A DNA stretch of 64,000 nucleotides from Phialophora verrucosa (Eukaryota; Ascomycota; Eurotiomycetes; Chaetothyriales; Herpotrichiellaceae). The position numbers were made by a program, and so were the translations under genes. How positions within the stretch are numbered: position 1 is the first letter of the stretch; the number at the start of each line of letters is the position of its first letter. The DNA lies in contig MSED01000014.1 of assembly GCA_002099365.1 (NCBI GenBank), forward strand, positions 806,001 to 870,000. The letters run 5' to 3'. Of this stretch, positions 32,359 to 44,440 are shown piece by piece. Below the pieces are notes generated by a model that was not told where the DNA came from, did no database searches, and worked only from the letters and a program-made list of their open reading frames with translations.

Positions 32359-35064
32359 ATGGCAACCAACGCAGAGCACTCCGAAGTCGACGAGGTAAGC
32401 CCACAGGGTCCCCTCAATTCTCCCAGTTCACGTCTCACAAGATGCAGCAGTTCGAGGACGCCAGCGAGGTCAAAAACGACTCGAAACGGGAGTCGTCCTC
32501 CTCGGATCAACCTTCGTCAAATGCAAACGACGAGGAGCAAGCGAAGGCTCAGCAAAGAGAAAGCACAGGAAGCTCAGAATCCAAGATACCTGATATAACC
32601 ACGACCCATTCGGACTCCGACGAAGAAACTAAGACTGAATCGCAAACGCCTACATTGAAGCCTGCCGAGTCCTTAAGCAGCACCTCCGGTGAACAGACTG
32701 AGAAACCCGATCCTCCCAAGCCCCCTTCTCGTCCCTCAAGGTTCCAGGGTTTCGCTTCCTCCCTGCCCTCAGTGCCATGGGGAGCTCCTCCTCCGCCTCC
32801 CAAAAAGTCTTCCAATGATGCTCGGGCGCCCTCTCCTCAACCGCCTGCACCACCACCGCCGCCCCAGGCTACCTCAACTTGGGGTCGCAAAGCCTCCACA
32901 CCTTTTGGCTGGCTCAGCCGTGCGACATCCGCTCCGAAAGAAACTCGCTCCCCTCCCCTACCCTCTCGATCACAGCTCGATACCCGGCGGAACACTGCAG
33001 CGTCCGCATCGACCCTCGGAAGCAATCCTGATCTGATGCTGAAAGCCTTGGAAGAGGCTCAAGATGGCCAGGGAGGGCCGAAACGGGCGTCGCTGCGAGA
33101 GCAGTTCAAGATGCTTCGGATGCGGGAAGAAGCAGGAATAACAGGTACAGAGGGCGCAGAGTCAACCGAGGGTGGTGCAATAGCAGGTTTGATCGGTCGG
33201 TCTACCAGCTTGGGTGTGGGAATAGCGACACCGGGCACCGTCAACCCGGATGAGAATGTCGTCTCTACACCTATCATGTCCCCTACATCGCCCATGGCTG
33301 AAACCCTCCCTATAAACCCGAATCTACCCCCTGGTACTGTGTCAGGCGTCGCTGCTTCAGCTGCGGACACAGCTATACCCATCGACTGGGACTTCTGGCA
33401 GAATGTCGTGAATGAAGGTCCACAAGCTGTTGCCCGAACGAGTCCCGACGAATTCACCCAGGCCATCAGTGGTGGAATCCCGCAGACCATCAGACCAGTC
33501 ATATGGCAGGTATTAGCAGGCAGCAAGAATGAGGATCTCGAAGCCGTCTACTGGGAGCTCAAGTCGCGAGAACCATCAAAGGAGGGCATGCCCAAGTCCC
33601 CGCTGCTCAATGGCAACCTCAATGGCAGTGTCAAGGAGAAGGAATCCACCGCTTCGTCAAGATCTTCGATAAGATCCGATCATTCCACGCCAGCCACAAG
33701 CTCCAATGTCGGGGTTGCCTCTCCGTCCCCTTCCCACGAGGCTACAGATCCGCTGAGCACCGCCCGGCTTCAGACCCAGCTGGCAGCAGAGAGAGCGAAG
33801 AAGGCCAAAGAGGACTCTGCCGCGCTATCGAAACTGGAGAAGGCCATCAAGCGAGACTTGGGCTCAAGGACAAGCTATTCAAAGTACGCCGTCGCAGCTG
33901 GCTTACAGGACCCTTTGTTCCATGTGCTCCGGGCATATGCGCTCTTTGATGACGCCGTGGGATATCCCCAGGGGATGAACTTCATGGTCATGCCACTCTT
34001 GATCGCCATGCCGCAAGAAGAAGCCTTTTGCCTGCTGGTGCGATTGATGAACAAATACCAGGTCAGGGATCTGTTCACCCAGGACATGCCAGGGTTGCAT
34101 CTACACCTCTATCAGTTTGAGCGATTACTGGAAGATCTGGAGCCTGCTTTATATTGCCATCTGAGGCGCCGAGATGTCACCCCTAATCTCTACGCCACCC
34201 AATGGTTCCTGACCATGTTTGCGTATCGGTTCCCTCTTCAACTCGTGATGCGCGTGTATGATTTGGTACTTTGCGAAGGTCTCGAGGGTGCCATTCTGAA
34301 ATTCGGAATGGCAGTCATGCAGAAGAATGTGGCAACGCTACTGGGCATGCAAGATATGCAGAGTCTCACCAATTTCCTCAAGGAGAAGATCTTTGACGCC
34401 TATATCGATGCCACGCCATCGTCCAAATCAATACTAGAATCCGGCTTCTTCGGCAGCTCGGGCGGATCAGAAAACGAGGTCTATCGAGCAGATCTCCTCG
34501 TCCAAGATGCCTGCGCCGTCAAGCTTACTCCCGACATGTTGAATCGGTACCGCGAGGAATGGGAAACGACCACCAAAGCTGAGAAGGCGCGTGAAACCGA
34601 ACTGGAGAATCTCAAAACTGACTGCGCCACCAAAGCCGCACAAATTCGGTCCCTTGAACAAAGGGCCGAAAAGTCCGACGCCGAACACATCGAAATTGCC
34701 AACGAGCTGGTACGGTTGAAAGTCGAGAATAACGAGCTCCATGATCAGAACGAAAGCCTGACCGGACACGTTGCGGAATTGAAGAAGGTTGCGGCAAGCG
34801 AGGCAGCAAACGTCGAAGAAAGATTAAAAGCCACTACCGAACAAGTCATGCAGCGCAATATCGAGGTGCAGAATGAGAATCGTCATATGGAGGAGCAGAT
34901 GGCGGAGATGGAACGCGAGCTTGTGGAAATGAAGCTGAAGTATGCTGAGGTGAGTAATGCCGCCTTGATCAACGCTGAGCAGTATACTAAATCTCTTCTA
35001 GCTCAACGCCGAACACGAAGGGCTCAAGCAGAAATGGAACGACCTGAAACGAGCTCTCGAATAG
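32359..35064 (+). CDS. GYP5: TBC-domain Rab-GAP, Gyp5-like
   Basis: Exons 32359-32394, 32448-34949 and 35002-35064 give 866 aa. The N-terminal third is Ser/Pro/Glu-rich with a poly-Pro segment (PPPPPKKSS). The TBC domain spans about residues 355-650: GIPQTIRPVIWQVLAGSK, then IKRDLGSRTSYSKY carrying the arginine-finger region, then YPQGMNFMVMPLL with the glutamine finger. A coiled coil follows (TELENLKTDCATKAAQIRSLEQ). The last intron (GTGAGT...TTCTAG) is needed to reach the natural end LNAEHEGLKQKWNDLKRALE; without splicing the frame would run on with unrelated residues to 35150. Gyp5 relatives stimulate GTP hydrolysis on Ypt1-type Rabs at Golgi exit. The first acceptor is a tandem GCAGCAG, so a Gln may be included or skipped. 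Confidence 0.9.
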
Positions 35065-36427
<1,363 letters not shown>

Positions 36428-38394
36428 CTACAACCTCACCTTGCCGGCCTTTAGCTCTTCCCACTGCTTCCTCCCAAAGACCTCGTATTTCGTCCCGTTC
36501 GGGGGTAGCCAGTACATTCTGTCCGCCGGGGCGGATTTCTCGATCTTGTCCAGGTCGACGCCCTCGCTCCGGAGACGTCCCTTTTGTAGCTTCATCGTGC
36601 CGGTGTACTCGAGCTGCGGGACGACGCGTAGGAAGATGGGGACGGCGTATCGAGGCAGTGTCGAGAGCAGGTATTCGGCCAGCCTGACAAAGTCGAGCTG
36701 TTCCGGCGAGGTGATGTGCGAGGCGGGGACAATGGCGGCACAGCCGGCGCGGCCGTCCGCGTGGGGCACCTGCACGCCGTAGACGTTGGCCTCGGCGATC
36801 TGGTCGAAGCGGCCCAGCACGTCCGAGACCTCGTTGGTCGAGACGTTCTCGCTCCGCCAGCGGAACGTGTCGCCTAGCCGGTCGACAAAGTAGACGCAGC
36901 CGTCGGCGTCCTGGCGCATCATGTCGCCCGAGCGGAACCACAGGTCGCCCTTTTGGAACAGGTCGCGGATGAACCGCTTCTGGCTGGCCGACTGGTTCTT
37001 GTAGTAGCCCGGGAAGACGGCGTCGGCGGTGGCCGGGTCCATCTTGTGCACCACCTCGCCCGGCTCGCCCGTCTTGCATTCGATCGCGAACCCTTGGTCG
37101 TTGCGCAGGATCTCCTCCGTGTCGATGTCGATGCGGACTCTCTTCTCGTTGGCCCCGTTGGCCCAGTGCCAATACAGCCCGCGCATGCCGAGTGCGTTCT
37201 TGCCGAACTCGCCCCTGTTGGCGTTGAAGGTCGCGCCCATGCCATCGGTGGCCGCGTACAGTTCGTTGATCGTCTCGATGCCGAAGCGTTGTCGGAACGT
37301 CTCCCACACGTCCGGCCGCATGCCGTTGCCCCAGGCCATCTTGACGTTGTGCTGCTTGTCCAGTGGCGACGGCGGCGCGTTGATGAGGTACCGGCAGAGC
37401 TCGCCGACGTACTGCAGGATATCGGCCTTGGACGCCCTTACCTCGGGCCACAGGGTTTTGTGGGAGAATTTGCGCGACAGCACGACCGCGGACCCGGCGA
37501 AGATTGAAGGCGTGACACATAGCCCGTGTGCCGCACCGTGGTACAGAGGGAGACAGGTATACATCCTATTGCCCGGTTTGAGCTTCAGGTACTGGGAGAC
37601 GCTACGAGCGGTGTTGAGTTCGCGCCCGCGCAGCATGATGACCCCTTTAGGCAGGCCCGTCGTCCCAGACGTATAGATCAGGCCGCCAAGCTCGGTGGGT
37701 GAGATGCCTTTGTGCATAGACTTGGGCACGGGAGTTGCGTCAGTGAGCGAAGAGATGAAGGCTTCGTCGTAGTAGACGGTCGTGACGGCGATGGACCGGA
37801 GCTCCTCCTCACAGGGCTTGACGAGGTCGGTCGTGGCGCGGTCGGCGATCAGGTAGCGTGCGTCGCAGAGCTTGACCGAGTGGGTGAGAGGGCCGGCGGT
37901 GAGGTTACAGTTGATGAAGGCAGGGCAGGCGCGGATGGCTTCCAAGCCGAACCACAGGAGGAGGTATTCAGGACTGTTTCCGCCGTCGATGGCCACGATC
38001 TCTTGCTCCTTGACGCCCAGATCTTTCCGGAGCCAGTTGGCGACCCTGTGTATGTCGGTGAAGAACTGCTTGTACGTCCACGACCGGTTCTCGAAGATCA
38101 GGAACAACTGGTCGGCGTTCTTGCCCGTGGCGTGGTCCTCGAAGATATGGTAGATGAGCATGCGGTTCTGGTTGTACCTGTCCATTGTGAAGGCCAGGGC
38201 GGCCTTCTGGCCAGCACCCAGAGAGCCCGCACTGAGATCATGGCGGATGAGGAATTTGGCATCGAGGTAGGCCGCGGCTGCGATCCCGCCTGCGACGACT
38301 GCTGCTACGGTGGGAACTAGAGATGGGTGGTAGTGGTGAGTATCAAGTAGTCAAGAGCTCATAACAGGGGGCCGGGATGGGACTTACGAGCCAT
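36428..38394 (-). CDS. FAT1: Very-long-chain fatty acid transport protein / acyl-CoA synthetase (Fat1-like)
   Basis: Exons 38394-38388 (only 7 nt) and 38316-36428 give 631 aa. The junction yields MALPTVAAVVAGGIAAAAYL, a hydrophobic N-terminal membrane segment as in FATP/Fat1 proteins. The AMP-binding P-loop YTSGTTGLPKG is at about residues 211-221. ATDGMGATFNANR corresponds to the adenylation motif region and WFRSGDMMRQDADGCVYFVDRLGDTFRWRSENVS is the conserved FATP/VLACS block; the C-terminal GTMKLQK carries the catalytic-lysine region. The enzyme activates long or very-long-chain fatty acids to CoA esters with ATP, coupled with uptake or peroxisomal use. An alternative reading from the internal Met at 38185 loses the membrane segment. 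Intron donor GTAAGT, acceptor CTCTAG. Confidence 0.92.
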
Positions 38395-39353
38395 TCTAGG
38401 TTCGATGCAGCGCACTCCTCCCGTATGGCAGAGCAATCAAGATGTAGAGCCATGATATATTCTGGCAACCCGCAGGCGAGGGTGAGTGAGATCGAGTCGG
38501 TATCTTGACATCCAGCTATCCGCGCGGGGGCCGAGGTCAATCGGTCAGCGGTAGTCAGTAGCTGTCGAAGGTTCTTACTCCGCATTTCGTTGGCCTGAAA
38601 GCTCACCCAACTGGGCACCTGGGGTATGGCAGCACCGGTGTCGACGAATAGAAAGAGAGCGTGGGGAGAGCAGGACGCGTACGAGTAGGGCGAGAAGCAC
38701 GAGTGGCCACGCAGGGGGTTGGTCGAAGAACGAGTCGGCGTGGGTCTGTCAGCGGGAACACATCCGACGGCTACATAACTGCTCGTACACATTACAGGTC
38801 GCTCACTACATGCGTCAGAGTGCGAGATTCATTTCATTGCGAGTCTGGATTATCCATATACCATCGTCGGTATGATGTCTCGGAAATGCATATCCTGCGT
38901 TCCAAGAGCATCGTAAACCTGTTCTTTGCTTGGTAGCTGAGAAGCCATCCTGAGTCCAGCTCTCGTCCAAATGGCCGCTCGTGAGAGTCGCTTGTTCTGT
39001 GGCCCGATTGTATCGTCCAGCGCCGCCCATCATATCCAAAGGGGTATCGCGGTCGTCATGTCGTTTCGTCGTGAATATCGTATCCGACTCGATGTTGTCG
39101 TGAAAGGGGGGCCAAAGAAAGCGAGGTTCAAGCACCGTTCCCCGGGTCCAAGGGCGTCAAGGTCGACAACGAGTTGCTCTGCCGTTCAGCTTGGCCCATG
39201 TCGTACACAAGAGAAGGAAAGCCCTTTGCAAACTGTGCCCTAAGAAAGAAAACCCGCATCCTTCGGGTATATTCCAACAGTAAACACCTGGAGGCCTCGG
39301 CTCGCCTCATCTCCTTCCAGTGCCTCTCCAATGCCCTTCTGGTCCCCAGCTGT
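38395..39353. other. Intergenic, about 1 kb, no gene seen
   Basis: Promoter side of the acyl-CoA synthetase gene and 3' side of the unknown gene (both on the minus strand). Short frames only; no domain recognised. Confidence 0.5.
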
Positions 39354-40367
39354 CTAGTACCAAACTTGTTGCTGTTCCCACGTGTTGGAGAGCATGCTGT
39401 CTTCGTTCCAGGTGGCGTCGCCGACGCCCGGAGTCCCGAACATGCCGTCTTCATCATAGATTACCATGGTTTGTGCATTACACGCCATCTGTTCCTCGCG
39501 CCATTCTGGGACGAAACATGGTTTCCATTCGCCGATTTCCTTCATCAGTTCAGTCCCGAGATAGAAAGCACCGTCGGCTTCAAACGCCGGGTCGCTATTC
39601 ATCGAGAGGTTGCCGTGGTATAAATCGGCTGGAGAGGGACCACTGGAAAAGACGGGTCCGGTTTCGTCAAGGATATGCGGCTTCTGAAACGGCTGTTCTT
39701 GGAAGGGGGCAGATGGAGTGGTAGGAGCACGCGGAGGCGGGAGGTATCGCCCACACTTGGTCCTCGCCAGCGAGCACTCTCGACTGTCACCATTCCACTG
39801 GAGTTCCGCTTTGGAGGGCCAGTTTGCAGGGTTTCGGAAGCATTCAGCTGACCAGATCGTCTGGAGACAAAGCACAGGACTGAACCCGTCAGAAAACACC
39901 TTTGCTCCCTCGCCGAATACCGACTTGATCTTGCGCTGTTGCTTGGGGACTTTCTGTTGTGCTTCGATCTGAGCCTTCAGTAACTCGCAATTCTTCTTGG
40001 TCTCGGCCTCGGCAATCGTGAGCATGTCTTTCTTGTGGATTATCCATTCTGCCACGTTCTGAGGAAAGATTTCGGATGGTCCTCGACCAGGTTTGGCGTT
40101 GGGCTTGAACTGCTCGGGGGCGAAATGTCTGACGCGTTGTCGGAATCGTTCATACTCCTCACCATCTTTGACCGCTTGGCTCTTCCATGTGCGGGTCGAC
40201 GTATAGGACGGTCCGTTGGCCGGCACCAGGATGAGAGCGCGTTCTTGGTCGGTATCCAAGTAGGCCTGCGTTACGATCTCTTTGCTCCCCTCGCTGGCAA
40301 GGTCGCTGAAGGTGAGGAGTGATGATTGATCGACTGACAGGCGATCCGATCTTCTTCGGGCAGCCAT
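39354..40367 (-). CDS. Uncharacterised fungal protein, 337 aa
   Basis: A single-exon frame from ATG (MAARRRSDRLSVDQ) to TAG; I do not recognise a family. The N-terminal half is basic and helical (EYERFRQRVRHFAPEQFKP; KKDMLTIAEAETKKNCELLKAQIEAQQ, likely a short coiled coil). The middle contains four Cys in LCLQTIWSAECFRNP and SRECSLARTKCGRYL. The C-terminal third is Pro/Asn/Gly-rich and acidic (GMFGTPGVGDATWNED). There is no signal peptide or membrane segment. Length, ATG start and composition favour a real gene; a nuclear or regulatory role would be guesswork. A CTCF-like or zinc site is not supported by the Cys spacing. Confidence 0.65.
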   Translation of the reverse strand: MAARRRSDRLSVDQSSLLTFSDLASEGSKEIVTQAYLDTDQERALILVPANGPSYTSTRTWKSQAVKDGEEYERFRQRVRHFAPEQFKPNAKPGRGPSEIFPQNVAEWIIHKKDMLTIAEAETKKNCELLKAQIEAQQKVPKQQRKIKSVFGEGAKVFSDGFSPVLCLQTIWSAECFRNPANWPSKAELQWNGDSRECSLARTKCGRYLPPPRAPTTPSAPFQEQPFQKPHILDETGPVFSSGPSPADLYHGNLSMNSDPAFEADGAFYLGTELMKEIGEWKPCFVPEWREEQMACNAQTMVIYDEDGMFGTPGVGDATWNEDSMLSNTWEQQQVWY

Positions 40368-42450
40368 CTCACTGCTAAGGTGGAGTCTGATGTCGTCGCT
40401 GGAGAGGTTTCATTGGTTAGAGAGGGTTGTGTGGGCTGAATGTAGAAAGAGAACAATGGATAGACAAAGCATGAATGGGGTAAGGAAAAAGATATTGTTT
40501 GTTGTCACTTCCTCACCGTCAAATGCGAAACCGGAGGTTATTGAAGATTTGGGTCGAGATCACGCAGTTGATATGGTTGACCGGGAAGCAGGAGGTCGAA
40601 AGTGAATATCGAGGCAGAGTCATTGCCTGTGACCTCGTTATCATCGGGGGAGCAACGGGGACCTTGCCATTCCTCCGTGGTCGAGTTGCTGGTGTCTTCA
40701 CGACTCACTCTTGGCAAGCAGGTTTCAGAGGAATTCTTTCCGTGCTGCTGAAGTACGGCACATCGAGTTTTGCCGAACTGTGAAGGCCGACAACGAGGCT
40801 TGGGGAGACGCGCAGTCTGGATATCGGGTCTTGAGGAGACCCGAATTTGGAATTTTGAGCCTCGCAAGGCTGCCACAGCCTCGTCGCGCTTTCTTTGTCG
40901 GTCGCCCAACAAGACTGCCTTCAACATGTATGTTGACGAGGTCGGGGCTTATTGGGGAGCCACCAATGCCTTCTAAATGTGTCCTTTCACGCGCTAATAT
41001 GCACAGCGCAAGATCGGTGATGCTGTCCACATCCGCAATGATCAGTATTGTTCTCCCCGACCACACTCTTTGGCTGGCATATATCAGGGTCACCCAGGGC
41101 CTGTTGAATTTGTTCTTTTGAAGGAGTTGTGCAAGGTGGTTTTTGTGAACCATGATGGTGTTTGGCAAGAAATTGTCTGGGGAATCTGCTCTTTTATGCG
41201 CGCCCAGTTTGGCCCGCAAGCGTGAGTGACGGAGGTGCTGTCCCTGTTATTGAATGTCAGCCAGCTAGCCTACGCTGTCTCACTTCCAGCGCGCCAAAGA
41301 GTCACTCGGCACCTACCCAAACAGAGCAGATCCGCCAGCCGCGACGGAAGTTGGTGACGAAGCCACTATCCACAAGGTTAAGTTCTGTTCCTAGTGACCC
41401 GCCGCTTTCACTCCACCCGCTGGAAGCTACTCGGCGGCTGTCCACCGATGAAAGTGATTCTTTGCCGCGCAGTTTCGTCGTTCGCAGTGAAGCATGCCCA
41501 GATTGCCGACTTGCGATGGTTGCAAGGGGGGCCGAGGGGTACGTTGACATATATTTCGGCTGACCTTCACCCATTTTGAGAGCACAGATGGTCAGATCGC
41601 GATGGGCTTGCAAATCGACTTGATTGTCACATCACACGGTTTTTGTCACCTTCTTGTTGAACAGTCGGTCTACCTGATCACCATCTCTGTCAGCTGCTCA
41701 TTACATTGACTGTATGTTGTCAAGATCATATTTGGGCAAAGTCTAGTCGTCAGGTCAGCCGTTGTACATCATGGTGACCCGTCACCATCCATATGACGGG
41801 GGTATGGGTTTGGGGGAATGTTGGAAAGTTATCCGAGTAGGAGCTGCCGAGCTTGGAGGAGCATACGTGAAGCTCAGTTACCGATGATCAGATAGCACAG
41901 AAAGGCACAAGAGGTACCGGCATTGAGAGGGTGTAGTTGAGGACCAGTTGGAAGGTAAGACAACGCGTCAACGTCGCAGAAGTTAAATTTGGGAAAGGAG
42001 ACGGACTGATGAGAAGATGAAGGGGAATCGCAGGATGGATGTGTTGGTATTGTCCTCTCAGGTTTGGACACTTTGATCTGCATGCTGCCGACTTGCTCTC
42101 TTGCCGCCCATGATATCGCCGCATCGTCTTCATGAAGCCACACACGACACGGACAATCACCCTGTCCTATGGGAATCCCAAGTGCGGACGTGACGAAAGC
42201 TAGTTCTCAGGCACCTGAACGCGAAGCGGCCTTCAGAGAGAGGACGTCGAGCTGGCACAGACAAAACGTCTTCATGCTTCCTTTGTTAATTCTGAGATGT
42301 GTTGGCGTCCATGTCGCTTGATGTCAAAGCGGAACACTTGGAACATTTTACGGTGGCGCAAATGACTTCAAAAGACGCGCCTTGTCTATCGCGTTTCGTG
42401 AGCGTGTTCTATCAACCTAACCTGAGGATCTGAGCAAGAATCCATCAAAG
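40368..42450. other. 2.1-kb stretch with no confident gene
   Basis: It lies between the divergent unknown gene and CTF8. A 164-codon minus frame (40725-41219) contains the phrase TILIIADVDSITDLALCIL, and an overlapping minus frame (40538-40927) contains AVLLGDRQRKRDEAVAAL. They might be exons or remains of one gene, but I could not join them convincingly. The rest looks non-coding. Confidence 0.4.
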
Positions 42451-42924
42451 ATGCCTGCAGTAGAACTGTTGATTCCTTCTGCGCAGACACACAACAATCC
42501 CATCACTAACCCGCTACCATCTCTTCTTCAAACACCCTCCGGCCTCGCCGTGCTCGAAATCCAAGGAACGATTCATGGGCCATTCCGAACTCCAGCAGTA
42601 GAGGACGAAACTCGATCACCAACAACCTTTCAGATCGGACGCCTAGAGTTCCCACTATACAACCCGCAAGCAAGCAACGATGACGGCAAATGGATGAAGA
42701 AAGTCTATCTCTATGTCGGCAAGCACCAGCGATTAACGGGTGAGGTGAAGAAATTGGGAAAGCCGCTGGCCGTCATTCGGAAAGTGGACCACAGCAGCGA
42801 TAGCGAGAGAGATGGAGAGTCAGCATTGGATGTGAGAAAAGGGACCCAGGAGGCGCTGGAGATCGTCGACATTGTCAAGTTCAAAGTCCTGTTCAGCGGG
42901 AGGCCAGAGCCTGTTGGGGAGTGA
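42451..42924 (+). CDS. CTF8: Chromosome transmission fidelity protein 8 (Ctf8)
   Basis: Single exon, 157 aa, the usual size. Conserved Ctf8 blocks are visible in order: LQTPSGLAVLEIQGTIHGPF (about residues 26-46), FQIGRLEFPLY, KKVYLYVGKHQRLTGEVKKL with KPLAVIRK, and the C-terminal EIVDIVKFKVLFSGRPEPVG. Ctf8 forms, with Ctf18 and Dcc1, the alternative RFC clamp loader that acts on PCNA in sister-chromatid cohesion and replication-checkpoint signalling. The start MPAVELLIPSAQ is the only ATG before the conserved core. No intron is needed. Confidence 0.95.
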   Translation: MPAVELLIPSAQTHNNPITNPLPSLLQTPSGLAVLEIQGTIHGPFRTPAVEDETRSPTTFQIGRLEFPLYNPQASNDDGKWMKKVYLYVGKHQRLTGEVKKLGKPLAVIRKVDHSSDSERDGESALDVRKGTQEALEIVDIVKFKVLFSGRPEPVGE

Positions 42925-43549
42925 GCCTTGTACCGGAAAGGACAAAACCCACTCCAGTGGTTGGCACTTGCTCTCGTGCCTGCAAGGTGACTTCAGCATA
43001 GGAGTACGAACACGGTCATCACCGCCACGAGCTACTGAAGCGGAAGAAGCGAGGGTGCACAGAAGCTCAGTCTAGGAAAGCAAAGCGATCAAGGATTCCG
43101 GGACTGCGTGTACCGACAAAATTGCCGCAAATGCTTCGAGTGGTTCAGAGTGAGTCTCCATGAGGCAAACAGAATCTGCTCTCGGCGGGTCCAAGACTTG
43201 GTTCGCATCCCTCCTGCCCTAGACCAGACCGAGGACGTCTCAAAGAGTCGGCAGCACTGCTTCTGGATGGACCCCATTTAACCGTGGCGTGATTGACTGG
43301 CATTCTTGGGTTTGTCATGTCCATATGAAAACAATTATGGATTTATTTGCTGACGCTGTGCGGCAGCAGCAGCAGCAGCAGGTCATGTGTAATCATTGCC
43401 TTTGGCCCTGGGATTTGGTGGCGACCAGACAATCATCCTTCATCGGTTGAGTATTTGGGGTCTTGACTCATGCAGGTCACTTTGGCAGATGAACTGGACT
43501 GTATTGAGATGTAGTGAGGTAACAGATTCATTACGATCTCTCGGGACAA
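42925..43549. other. Intergenic, no gene seen
   Basis: About 0.6 kb after CTF8. It includes a six-unit CAG run at about 43363-43381. No gene recognised. Confidence 0.45.
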
Positions 43550-43874
43550 CCCAACTTGCGATTTCGCCAGGAGGGACCGCATTCCTCGAACCCTAAGACA
43601 TTTGACTGAGAGGCTGCAAAAATGGGCTGGACGCCCGTATGAAATCACAGTGTATTCCGGTGTACAGCATGGCTTTGCAATTAGATCGGACCTTAGCAAC
43701 CCAGTAGCCAAACGGACGACAGAGGCGTCTTTTCGGCGAGCTGTAGATGTCATGGATAGTTGGCTTCTCCTCGAGGGGAATGGAGATCTGAAGCTGTACC
43801 AGATGAAGCGAGATGGTCGGAGTGTGGCGCAGTCATATGAGAACGAACAAGTATCCTCTTGTCCTCCCGCTTGA
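43550..43874 (+). pseudogene. Dienelactone hydrolase C-terminal fragment
   Basis: The plus frame reads about DRIPRTLRHLTERLQKWAG followed by PYEITVYSGVQHGFAIRSDL, then the helix FRRAVDVMDSWLL. This matches the C-terminal third of fungal dienelactone hydrolase family proteins, including the His of the catalytic triad in VQHGFA. The N-terminal two thirds, with the nucleophile Cys motif (GYCFGG-like) and Asp, are absent from the upstream bases, and the fragment has no credible start. It is therefore a relic of a once complete gene or of a partial duplication. Family enzymes hydrolyse dienelactones in aromatic degradation. Confidence 0.6.
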
Positions 43875-44440
43875 ACAATTTGACGTCTGCGTTGAGATCT
43901 AAGCCCGTCAAGGAACACTCAGTCACATTATCATGGCAACGGAATTTGGTGTGACCTGTTACCAAGCCGGACACGCTGAGATGCCACTGAACCATGTTAG
44001 ATATCGAAGGCAGGGCCCCCACGAGAAACCGACTCTTGTCTGCACAGCAAGACGAGATCCAGATGAAAAAGAAAGTCAAGTGGTGGTCGTCGGTCTGAAG
44101 TTACTGGCGGCGGGCATCGGCCTTATCTTGGCTGTAGCTGCCATTGGCGGGCTTGGTTAGGTGCCGTTGGCGCATCAGTGACCGCATCGCCAGCTGCAAG
44201 CTTGCAGCTCCCTCGTTACTGTACCAAACCTTTCTCAAAAGCTCGCCTTTCCTGTTGGTCTTTGCCTGGAGAACAGATCTCTCGTTAGTCGCAGCTGCTT
44301 CTCGCCTGTGCCGCTGTGGCTCGCTGATTCGTCCGTCGGCCGTGACCAGCTCTTTCGTCGAGTAGCTCAAGAATTCTTGCTGCCTCACTCCCCCGTCCTC
44401 CACGACCACCATCGAATCTTCACCTCACCAGGCTCGCGAC
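43875..44440. other. Upstream region of VMA2
   Basis: About 0.57 kb, presumably the VMA2 promoter and leader. A 75-codon plus frame (43933-44160) ends in a hydrophobic stretch but has no known relatives that I recognise, so it is not called a gene. Confidence 0.4.

Noticed and set aside
43185..43215. B-box-like GGTTCGCATCC suggesting a tRNA
   Set aside because: No A-box, acceptor stem or anticodon arm could be folded around it.
43933..44160. 75-codon plus frame with a hydrophobic C-terminus upstream of VMA2
   Set aside because: Might be a tail-anchored microprotein, but nothing beyond hydrophobicity supports it and it lies in the VMA2 promoter.
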